NCBI GenBank assembly: GCA_958295845.1
Contig: OY282376.1
Span: 434,001-498,000 of the forward strand
Length of the DNA: 64,000 nt
Origin: Caldilineaceae bacterium
GTDB taxonomy: Bacteria; Chloroflexota; Anaerolineae; Caldilineales; Caldilineaceae
Reading direction: 5' to 3'
Positions 17,702 through 24,724 of the stretch are shown piece after piece. Under the pieces are notes generated by a model. It was not told where the DNA came from. It did not search any database and saw only the letters and a program-made list of their open reading frames with translations. Positions within the stretch are counted from its first letter, which is position 1; each line of letters opens with the position of its first letter. Made by a program: the position numbers and the translations under genes.

Positions 17702-20086
17702 TCAGGCGGATGACGCCTTTTTCATACGGTAGCCGACGTGAGGTTCGGTGAAGATGTATCTGGGATCGTGTGCATCGTCACCCAGCTTGCGGCGCAGTCT
17801 CTGTACCACGGTGCGGGCCAGCCCTGCGTCGCCGGAGTTCCCCGCCCCCCAGACCCGGTGGAGCAGCTGCTGGTGGGTCACAACCAGACCGGCACTGGTC
17901 GACAGCTCGTAGAGCAGAGCATACTCGGTCGCGGTCAGCACGACCGGCCGTCCGGCCACCGCCACGCGGCGTTCCGCATAGTTGATCACCAGATCGGCCA
18001 GGACATAGTTTTCGGGCTGCCCCAGATAGCCGATGCCGGCGCGTTGGCGCAAGACCGACCTAATGCGCGCGGCCAACTCCGTGGGCGAGAAAGGTTTCAC
18101 CACATAGTCGGCGGCCCCTGTGTCGAAGGCCTTGGCAATGACGTTCTCCTGGCCGTAGGCGGACAGGAAGATGACGGGCAGAGCAGTTTTCCCCAGGATT
18201 TCCCTCATCAGATCGATCCCGTCAACCCCCGGCAGCATCATGTCCAACAGGACGAGATGGGGCTCCCTCTCCGCTATCAGTCGATCGACATCCTCCGGTT
18301 CTCCGGTCACGATCGGGTCATACCCTGATTTGGCGAGGGCGTCGCGGATGTATCTGAGAGCGTGGGGCTCGTCGTCCACGACGAGGATACGCGTCCGCTC
18401 CTGCGTCTCATTGCCGGGTTCGGCGGCGAACGGCGCGGGTTCGGCAGCGCCTGCGGCTGGCTCTCTCTCGACGACTGGAACCGAAAAGATGAAGCGCGCG
18501 CCCTGGCCGGGTCCGTCGCTTTCGGCCCAGATGCGGCCCCCGTGCGCTTCGACAATGCCTTTGCAGATCGCAAGGCCCAGCCCCGACCCTGCAAGGTCCC
18601 CCTGCCGGCGCTCCTCGTCAACGCGGGAGAATTTTCTGAACAGCAGCGGCAGCCGCTCGGCAGGTATACCTCTGCCCTCGTCGGCGACTGAGACAACCAC
18701 CTGAAACTGTTTCAGCTCTGCGCGCACCGTGATCGTGGACAACTCGTTGGAATACTTGGCCGCATTGGAGAGCAGGTTGCTGAGGACCTGGACGATACGG
18801 CGTCTGTCGGTCATGACCTGCGGCAAATCCGGGGCAACGTCGATTTGAATTCTGTTCCTGCGGCCTGAACTCATGAACATGATGCGGGCCTCGTCCAAGA
18901 GCGTGGCGGGATCGGACGGCTCCGGGGCGACGGAAAGCGTGCCCGTCTCGATGCGAGCCACATCGAGCAGGTCGCGTATCAGGCCGCGCATGCGGTCGGC
19001 CTGATCTGAGATGATGCGGTGGAACTGGCGTATTTCGGCGGGGTCGAGCGAGGATGCTTCGTCCAGGAGGGTATTTGCAGAGCCTCTGATTGAGGTCAGC
19101 GGAGTCTGCAGCTCGTGGCTCACCATCCCCATGAATTCGGCGCGCAGCCGCTCCATCTCCTCGAGCGGCGACATATCCTGCATCGTCACGACAACCGACT
19201 CGACCACGCCCTCCTGTGAGTAGATCGGCGTGGCGTTAATCAGTGTCTTGATGCTGCGGCCGTCTGGGACCTCCATCACGATCTCTTCAAGACGCACGGT
19301 CTCGCCGGTGCTGAGCAACTGGGCCAGGGGGAACTCGCCGAGGGCGATCTCGCGTCCGTCAGCGCGCCGGCAGGTCACTTGTTCGAGGAGATCCTCCAGA
19401 GAGCTGCCGGGCATGTGCAGGTTGCTGACGATTCTTCTGGCCTCTCGATTGAGAGAGACCGGTACTCCTGCTTCTGCGTCGAATACGACGACACCGACAG
19501 GCGAGGTGTTGATCAGGGTTTCCAGGTCGTTCCTGGCCCGCTGCTCGTCGCGGTACCGGCGGGCGTTGGCGATGACGAGCGCGGCCTGGGACGCAAACAT
19601 GACCAGGGTCTCTTCATCTTCGGCGGAAAACTCTTCTGTCCCAGCGAGAAAGATGTTGCCGACGCGTTCTTCGCGGTGGTGGATAGGCGCAGTCAGAAAG
19701 GAGACCGGGATTCTGAAGCCTCTGGGCAAGGGGGGTTCGGGAAGGTTGAAGTCCCTGATGTGGCTGATTAAATCAGGAAGGCGAATCGGTTCCGGGATAT
19801 TGCTGAGGTGTTCGAAGAGTTTCAATGCATCAGGCATATCCCACAGACTTTGGGCATCTTCGGAATCTATGCCGGAGGAGAGAAAGTCATCGGCCTGGCC
19901 CGTTTCGTCGAGGAGGGTGAGCACGCCAAATCCGGCGCTGGTCAGAGCGCAGGCGGAATCCAGCACGCGTTGCAGAACGGAGTCGAAGTCGAGACTCTGG
20001 TTTATGCACTGGCTGGCCTTGCTCAACCGGGAAAGGCGGTCCCTCAATGCTTCATTTTCCTGTATGAGTTCTTCGGGGGGCTTCAT
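17702..20086 (-). CDS. GAF-PAS histidine kinase fused to an OmpR-type response regulator
   Basis: A 794-residue soluble protein. A short coiled coil (1-25) leads into a GAF domain (about 28-178), a PAS domain (about 188-305), a HisKA domain with FMGMVSHELQTPL (His324), a HATPase domain (NLLSNAAKYSN, DEGRGIP, GSGLGLAI), a linker rich in Ala/Pro/Glu, a receiver domain (ILVVDDEP, Asp615 in LLDMMLPG, Lys664), and a C-terminal winged helix (about 690-790) ending YIFTEPHVGYRMKK. Sensor, transmitter, receiver and DNA-binding output are in one chain, so phosphotransfer could be intramolecular. There is no transmembrane segment, which suggests a cytoplasmic cue. AGGGAG precedes ATG 20086. No separate partner is nearby. 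Confidence 0.88.
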   Translation of the reverse strand: MKPPEELIQENEALRDRLSRLSKASQCINQSLDFDSVLQRVLDSACALTSAGFGVLTLLDETGQADDFLSSGIDSEDAQSLWDMPDALKLFEHLSNIPEPIRLPDLISHIRDFNLPEPPLPRGFRIPVSFLTAPIHHREERVGNIFLAGTEEFSAEDEETLVMFASQAALVIANARRYRDEQRARNDLETLINTSPVGVVVFDAEAGVPVSLNREARRIVSNLHMPGSSLEDLLEQVTCRRADGREIALGEFPLAQLLSTGETVRLEEIVMEVPDGRSIKTLINATPIYSQEGVVESVVVTMQDMSPLEEMERLRAEFMGMVSHELQTPLTSIRGSANTLLDEASSLDPAEIRQFHRIISDQADRMRGLIRDLLDVARIETGTLSVAPEPSDPATLLDEARIMFMSSGRRNRIQIDVAPDLPQVMTDRRRIVQVLSNLLSNAAKYSNELSTITVRAELKQFQVVVSVADEGRGIPAERLPLLFRKFSRVDEERRQGDLAGSGLGLAICKGIVEAHGGRIWAESDGPGQGARFIFSVPVVEREPAAGAAEPAPFAAEPGNETQERTRILVVDDEPHALRYIRDALAKSGYDPIVTGEPEDVDRLIAEREPHLVLLDMMLPGVDGIDLMREILGKTALPVIFLSAYGQENVIAKAFDTGAADYVVKPFSPTELAARIRSVLRQRAGIGYLGQPENYVLADLVINYAERRVAVAGRPVVLTATEYALLYELSTSAGLVVTHQQLLHRVWGAGNSGDAGLARTVVQRLRRKLGDDAHDPRYIFTEPHVGYRMKKASSA

Positions 20087-20727
20087 CTTTGTCTCCCTGT
20101 CTGGTAAGAAGGCGCACTGAAAAAGTCAGACGCCGGCCCAGGGGCTGGTTGCCGGCCCTGAAGTGTGCAGCATATGGCGCAGACTGTCCTTATTCTACCA
20201 TTCACGGAAAAATGAAACAATATTGATACAAGAAAGTGAGATATTTACATACAAATGACATTTCGCTGCGATATAATACATTGCCCGCAATCGACGAATG
20301 GGAGCGGATGACATGTGGATCATATTCTCAACAGTGACCAAGGCAACGGAAAAACCTTGAATTGGTACGGACATTTTCGACCGGTTCTGCCTTGACAAAA
20401 GAACCCCCTCAGTCCGTCTTCCGGGGCCCCGCACCGGAAGACGGCTGTCTTCAATGTGTGAAACGTTTTATGGGTCAGCGGCCATGATTCGCTGCCCGCA
20501 CAGCCGCACTCCCGCCAAGACCCACTACGCAAATCCCGCTTGACCCGGTTTGCAACGACCTTTTTCCGATCCTCACCAAAAGCCCCCGGGATGCATCTTT
20601 CGGTGTACCCGTCTCCCGACAAAACATCTCACCCATGCATCGTACACACGCTTTCTGTAGATGTGACCACCATTGAGAGATTTACGAGCCACCACGCGAT
20701 ACCTGACCCAAGAAGGAGACGCCGCCC
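20087..20727. other. Gene-free region with AT-rich promoter-like segment
   Basis: Between divergent genes. Around 20195-20290 the DNA is AT-rich, and a perfect TATAAT lies at 20272-20277. No -35 at ideal spacing could be fixed on either strand, so the direction is open. A GCCGGCCC...GCCGGCCC direct repeat lies near 20130-20160. Short ORFs here have no coding character. Confidence 0.4.
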
Positions 20728-21330
20728 GTGAAGCGCATCAACCTCTATGCCATTATCGTGATCGCAATTCTGTTCTTCCTCTTCTGTCTCGCCGCCATCA
20801 ACGCCAACGCCCAGGAAGCCGACAACGACGAGAATGTCGTCACTCACCTGGCCGAACTTATCGATGAGCTGTTTGCCCGTGTCGACATGATTGAAGAACG
20901 CATCGCAGGCATTGAAGACGCAGATCTGCAGGACGAACTGTGGGATACGATAAATGACGTTGATCGCCACGTCGGCGACCTCGAGCGGGAACTGCTCTCG
21001 TTCAGGGATATATCAGATCGCCTGGCCGATCTCGAAGCCGTCTTGGACGGGCCTGGACCTGCCTACCTCGACCACGGCCATTGCGTCCTCGCCACATCCG
21101 GCGCTGGCGGCCCCATCCTCACCCTGCAGCACGAGACCATTGTCCGCTACATGGCCCAGTTCGACGCCCTGCCCCCAGAATACAGCGTGTATTCCGTCCA
21201 GGGCGACCCCGAAAGCAGCGAAATTCTGATTTTCTACGTGACCCGCGGTGAAAGGCCGCTCTACGTGATCGAACGCTGGTACGGCTGCGAATTCCGCGGC
21301 AGCAGCGACTGGATGGAGGCCGAGGGGTAG
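20728..21330 (+). CDS. Secreted coiled-coil protein, member 1 of a local family
   Basis: GTG 20728 has AAGGAG 9-14 bases upstream; the frame encodes 200 residues. A signal peptide or anchor (LYAIIVIAILFFLFCLAAIN) is followed by a heptad-rich coiled coil (VDMIEERIAGIEDADLQDEL to LADLEAVL, about 45-115). A compact C-terminal domain starts at GHCVLATSGAGGPILTLQ and ends YVIERWYGCEFRGSSDWMEA, with two cysteines. The domain aligns with that of the next gene: C...P..L..ET...PP...I.Y...E.W.GC..G. No known family is recognised. It is the first gene of a plus-strand run reaching 24467. Confidence 0.7.
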   Translation: MKRINLYAIIVIAILFFLFCLAAINANAQEADNDENVVTHLAELIDELFARVDMIEERIAGIEDADLQDELWDTINDVDRHVGDLERELLSFRDISDRLADLEAVLDGPGPAYLDHGHCVLATSGAGGPILTLQHETIVRYMAQFDALPPEYSVYSVQGDPESSEILIFYVTRGERPLYVIERWYGCEFRGSSDWMEAEG

Positions 21331-21481
21331 GGCGTCTGCCAAAGGGGGGCAAGGGCCGCGGCGGCCACCACCAAGGCCCGTTCGATACGCCGCGAGGCCG
21401 TCGTCCTGCTCATCTTTCAACTATTGGGGACGGACTACCCATGTATTGACCCGGGGGTACGAGGAGAGAGGAAACCCTGCC

Positions 21482-21961
21482 ATGAAACGCACGCTGATCA
21501 TTATCGCGTTACTGACAACGCTCGCGCCCGCCCTGCTGTTCGCTCAGGGCGACATGACGCTAGAGGGACTGAATAACAAGCTGCAAGCCCTGTCCACCGA
21601 CCTGGTTATTCTCGCCAAGGAGCTCGGAAGACTGGATGAGCGGGTGGCCGCTTTGGAGGCAACGACCGCAATTACGCCCACCCCGCCCACGGCGAAGTGC
21701 GATCTGACGCTCAGTCTGCCCGGCGATCCAGTACAGCTTAACGAAGAGACCAAGGCCGCCCATCGCATGCAGTACGGCAGAGAGCCGCCCCCGTTCATGG
21801 CGATTGTCAAGGTCGTCTGGCACCTGGAGGGACGGGTACAAATCTATTACGCGTCGGGGCGTAGCGGGAACTATAACAGCGTGTCCGAACTGTGGGACGG
21901 CTGCGACTATGCAGGCCATACACCTTGGAAGGAGTTCGATGACATCAACGACTTCCGCTAG
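21482..21961 (+). CDS. Secreted coiled-coil protein, member 2 of a local family
   Basis: 159 residues. A signal peptide (TLIIIALLTTLAPALLFAQG) leads to MTLEGLNNKLQALSTDL and a coiled coil (ELGRLDERVAALEA), a Thr/Pro linker (TTAITPTPPTA), then a two-cysteine domain from KCDLTLSLPGDPVQLNEETK to YNSVSELWDGCDYAGHTPWK. The C-terminal domain is homologous to that at 20728, and the N-terminal 'TLEGL...AALE' part to that at 23511. GAGGAGAGG precedes the ATG, though at long spacing. Function unknown; export across the membrane is the safe inference. Confidence 0.7.
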   Translation: MKRTLIIIALLTTLAPALLFAQGDMTLEGLNNKLQALSTDLVILAKELGRLDERVAALEATTAITPTPPTAKCDLTLSLPGDPVQLNEETKAAHRMQYGREPPPFMAIVKVVWHLEGRVQIYYASGRSGNYNSVSELWDGCDYAGHTPWKEFDDINDFR

Positions 21962-21974
21962 AGGAGACACCCCC

Positions 21975-22082
21975 GTGAAACACGAAAACCCGTACGCCCT
22001 CATTCTCGGCGCGACCGCCTTTTCCCTCGTCGGCCTCGCCGCGGTCAGCGCCAACGCATGCGTAAGCGCAGATGAAAAGTGA
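21975..22082 (+). CDS. 35-residue exported or membrane peptide
   Basis: A small frame directly after the preceding gene (13-base gap). GTG 21975 has GAGGAG 8-13 bases upstream. The product starts KHENPYALILGATAFSLVG, continues LAAVSANACVSADEK and stops. It has one hydrophobic segment and a single cysteine just after an Ala-rich, signal-like stretch (SANAC), so it may be exported or membrane-bound. The good start signal and tight spacing support it as a gene. No homolog is recognised. Confidence 0.5.
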   Translation: MKHENPYALILGATAFSLVGLAAVSANACVSADEK

Positions 22083-22343
22083 AACGCAAAGTGCCGCTTG
22101 ATTCCGCTTAGATGTCGCGCCCGGCCAGCCGGCGGTGCGCGCAAGCGTGTAACCCGGGGATATGTCCAATCGAATGCGCATTCAACCCGAGGAACCGCCG
22201 GCAGCTGAGGTGGCGGAATCAAAAGCAGGAGAGCGGAGCTGACAGGAAGCACAAGAGGCACGAGGCGAAGGCATCCTCGAAATGGGCGTCAGAGGAAGAG
22301 TTAAGGAGTGAATGGCGCGAAACAATCCGTGTTCAGGAGCAGA

Positions 22344-22610
22344 ATGATGGAAGAGCCAAGGATTCCCAGTTCATACCACACATTTATGCGGCTAATCAGG
22401 AGATTTCAGGAGGAAGACCCGGGCGCGCGTCGGAAGGTGCTGAAGCGGCGCATCATGAATCTGCTGGATCTGCCGCCAGAGATGGATGACCCGTATTGGG
22501 ACGAGCCGGAGCTGTCCTATCTGCGGTCGAGTCGGACACGCCGGCAACTGTTCGAAGACCGGTTCAACCTGGCGATGCACAAGGTACGGAAGGAAGAAAG
22601 CAAGTCGTGA
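22344..22610 (+). CDS. Small basic hypothetical protein
   Basis: Predicted 88 residues, charged and helical (FMRLIRRFQEEDPGARRKVL, then RSSRTRRQLFEDRFNLAMHK). CAGGAG lies just before the ATG pair at 22344/22347. An upstream GTG at 22308 would add 12 residues but coincides with its own AAGGAG, so 22344 is preferred. There is no signal peptide, unlike its neighbours. No family is recognised. Confidence 0.45.
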   Translation: MMEEPRIPSSYHTFMRLIRRFQEEDPGARRKVLKRRIMNLLDLPPEMDDPYWDEPELSYLRSSRTRRQLFEDRFNLAMHKVRKEESKS

Positions 22611-22661
22611 TGAGCCCAAATTTGGGGAACTATCAAGCTGACCGGCCAAAACAAAACGAAC

Positions 22662-22847
22662 ATGCTGCAACGGCAGTGTATTCGGGTGGCAGAGGCTGTG
22701 GCTGGTTTTCAAGCGGACGGGAGGTTTTCCGGGAGAGATGCAATCGGGTCTGTTCTGGAGTGGGTTTTGGTACTCATGATCGAGTACGGCCTCATCATTC
22801 CGCTGACGACGGTTATCGTGTTCGCAGTCGGTCTTTTCAGTGACTAA
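22662..22847 (+). CDS. Small single-pass membrane protein, unknown
   Basis: 61 residues: a polar, basic N-terminal half (RVAEAVAGFQADGRFSGRDA) and a C-terminal helix (VLEWVLVLMIEYGLIIPLTT and VIVFAVGLFSD). The ribosome binding site is weak and the true start could be internal. The stop lies 6 bases before the next small gene, which suggests a compact operon. No family is recognised. Confidence 0.4.
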   Translation: MLQRQCIRVAEAVAGFQADGRFSGRDAIGSVLEWVLVLMIEYGLIIPLTTVIVFAVGLFSD

Positions 22848-22853
22848 CTGCAA

Positions 22854-23033
22854 ATGGACAAGTACGAAGCCATGGCATTCGTGAGCGGGGAAATATGCAG
22901 GCTGACCGGCGTATACCGCGCCCGCTGTCATCCGGCAGTCCAGATCGAACTCGATGAAGGCGGGATCTTCCCGCCTTGCGCGGCCGGCGGCAGTCAGCAT
23001 ACCGCTACGTGGGAATACGTGGGGTTCCCCTAG
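22854..23033 (+). CDS. 59-residue protein with SGxYR...FPPC pattern
   Basis: ATG 22854 begins 7 bases after the preceding stop. The product contains SGEICRLTGVYRARCHPAVQ, IELDEGGIFPPC and a C-terminal TATWEYVGF. The order 'G-Y-R-x-x-C ... I-x-L-x-x-G-x-x-F-P-P-C ... W' resembles small YjzC-like and related mini-domains, in which a turn after the FPPC motif packs on a tryptophan. The match is short, so this is a suggestion only. Three cysteines could bind metal. Confidence 0.45.
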   Translation: MDKYEAMAFVSGEICRLTGVYRARCHPAVQIELDEGGIFPPCAAGGSQHTATWEYVGFP

Positions 23034-23057
23034 AATGGCAGTCAACAGGTCGGAACG

Positions 23058-23213
23058 ATGACAAACGGAATGATGACAGAAAAGGAGTGCCCCTTTCTGA
23101 TCGAATCCATTCATGGATCTTATGTGACTGAGTATTGGAGCGGCTGCGAGTTCCAGACTCACTCTCGTCTCTGGGAGGAAAACTATAGCGGCAATCGAAC
23201 TGGGCCAGAGTAA
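23058..23213 (+). pseudogene. C-terminal remnant of the secreted-protein family
   Basis: A 51-codon frame whose centre reads GSYVTEYWSGCEFQTHSRLW. This matches the end of the 20728 protein (YVIERWYGCEFRGSSDWME) and of the 21482 protein (ELWDGCDYAGHTPWKE). The signal peptide, coiled coil and first part of the domain are missing. It is read as a truncated third copy. It could still be translated as a small protein, since an ATG is present, but no good ribosome binding site is seen. Confidence 0.55.
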
Positions 23214-23229
23214 CAGTCAGAGAGGGCAA

Positions 23230-23514
23230 ATGGTGAAGTGCCAGTACTGCGGTGCATCAATGCCAGATCCGGAGCCTGCACCTGCATACGCTGAATCGTA
23301 TAAGGGGTTACGGGAAGAGATAGGCAGGCCGGAGAAACCGTCTCAAATCGACGACACGCCCAGGAACATCGCAAGGGCGCTGTTTGGGCTGCCGTTTACC
23401 AAAATTCGACCGGCGTTAAACTCGGAAATGGGATTTTGGAATATAGTCCCCAATGACAATCTCCACAGCAATCAATTAGCCGACCAAGGGACTCGTCGAT
23501 TGGGGGTACTATGA
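23230..23514 (+). CDS. Small protein with a CxxC zinc-ribbon start
   Basis: 94 residues beginning VKCQYCGASMPDPEPAPAYA, a half zinc-ribbon (one CxxC), followed by a polar region (GLREEIGRPEKPSQIDDTPR) and NIARALFGLPFTKIRPAL. AGAGGG precedes the ATG. Its TGA overlaps the next gene's ATG by four bases (ATGA), the usual sign of translational coupling and the main reason for accepting it. The C-terminal part has no recognisable domain. Confidence 0.45.
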   Translation: MVKCQYCGASMPDPEPAPAYAESYKGLREEIGRPEKPSQIDDTPRNIARALFGLPFTKIRPALNSEMGFWNIVPNDNLHSNQLADQGTRRLGVL

Positions 23515-24467
23515 TTCGCTTTATCGCATTGGCAGTGGTGCTGGTCGTTTTGATTGCTTTACCCGTTTACGCTCAACAGGCAGGGTTGACTCTGGAGGGC
23601 CTATCATCTCGAATCGACGTGCTTTTCTCAGGCCAGCAGTATCTTACGCATCGTATCGCGGCCTTAGAGACAGCCGTTGCCATATCCGTCCAAAGTCAGA
23701 TTACTGCTCCCACAGCAACACCTATACCGATCCCTACGCAGACATTTACGCCCTTCCCCACTCCAACTCCAGATCCAACGGATATGGCAACCATGGAGCC
23801 ACCAGAAACGCTTACGCCTGTTTCTGACCAGGCGAGAGCAGTGATAAACCGGCGGGCCATGATTAGGCGGGGGCCGGGCAACAATCATGCTGTAGTCGCA
23901 ACCGCAGATGTAGGCGACGAGTTCAGGGTGTCGGGAAAGAATCTAAACAGAACATGGTGGCAGATAGAGCATGAAGGTTCGCCAGCCTGGATATCAGATT
24001 CCCACGTTGATACCTATGGTATTGATGATGTGCAGGTTGCCTTTACACCTACGCCGCTTCCATCTCCCACACCAGAAAAAACCAGCACACCGGTGCCTAC
24101 CGCAACGATGGAGTCAGTAACACAAGAGCTATGGGACAGGCTGAAAGAGGCTGCCCAGGCAGATGTTGAGAACGCGGAAGACAGATCATTGAGTCAGGAC
24201 GAGCTGCTCGACGTAATTGTGGAGTACTTTGATGCGTTGACCGAACTCTCAGAATTATGTGGGAAGACGCGTATTGAAGTAATAGAGATGGTGGAGCCAT
24301 ATGCGCAACGCATAGATTATGCCGGCGTATCGGAAAGGACAGGCTACTGGTCGCGCTGGAGCCTTCTAATTGGGATGCGGGATTCAGAGACGATAGAGCG
24401 CGGGAAGTGTGGAATATATCTGGTGGAATTCACGGATTGGATACTCTGGAAATACAGGAGTGAGTAA
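23511..24467 (+). CDS. Secreted protein with coiled coil, SH3b domain and novel C-terminus
   Basis: 318 residues. A signal peptide (FIALAVVLVVLIALPVYAQQ) is followed by LTLEGLSSRIDVL...HRIAALETAVAI, the same N-terminal module as in the 21482 protein. Then come a Thr/Pro linker, a bacterial SH3 domain (about 108-165: AVINRRAMIRRGPGNNHAVV, then TWWQIEHEGSPAWISDSHV), a second Thr/Pro linker and a helical C-terminal region (LSQDELLDVIVEYFDALTEL, ERGKCGIYLVEFTDWILW). SH3b domains often bind peptidoglycan or other surface ligands, so a cell-envelope location is likely. The last ~115 residues are not recognised. Confidence 0.7.
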   Translation: MIRFIALAVVLVVLIALPVYAQQAGLTLEGLSSRIDVLFSGQQYLTHRIAALETAVAISVQSQITAPTATPIPIPTQTFTPFPTPTPDPTDMATMEPPETLTPVSDQARAVINRRAMIRRGPGNNHAVVATADVGDEFRVSGKNLNRTWWQIEHEGSPAWISDSHVDTYGIDDVQVAFTPTPLPSPTPEKTSTPVPTATMESVTQELWDRLKEAAQADVENAEDRSLSQDELLDVIVEYFDALTELSELCGKTRIEVIEMVEPYAQRIDYAGVSERTGYWSRWSLLIGMRDSETIERGKCGIYLVEFTDWILWKYRSE

Positions 24468-24724
24468 CTCTAGTTAGCCATGTAATTACCCAATATCTGG
24501 GTCTAATGGATAGGCGAAAGAAGCTTGGGAACGGCCAAGCCGTCCCCAGGCACAGCTTAGCTTGCCACGAGGCCGGGTCCGATGCGCGCATTGCTCAGGG
24601 CTTTGTCGCCAACCCCGCCTCGGCAAAGACTGGACCCGGACCCATCGGAAGACCCCAATACCCGCCCTCGCAGTCGTCACGGAAAAAAGCAGGTGGGTAA
24701 CAACGTCGCAATCGGGGCAACCCA

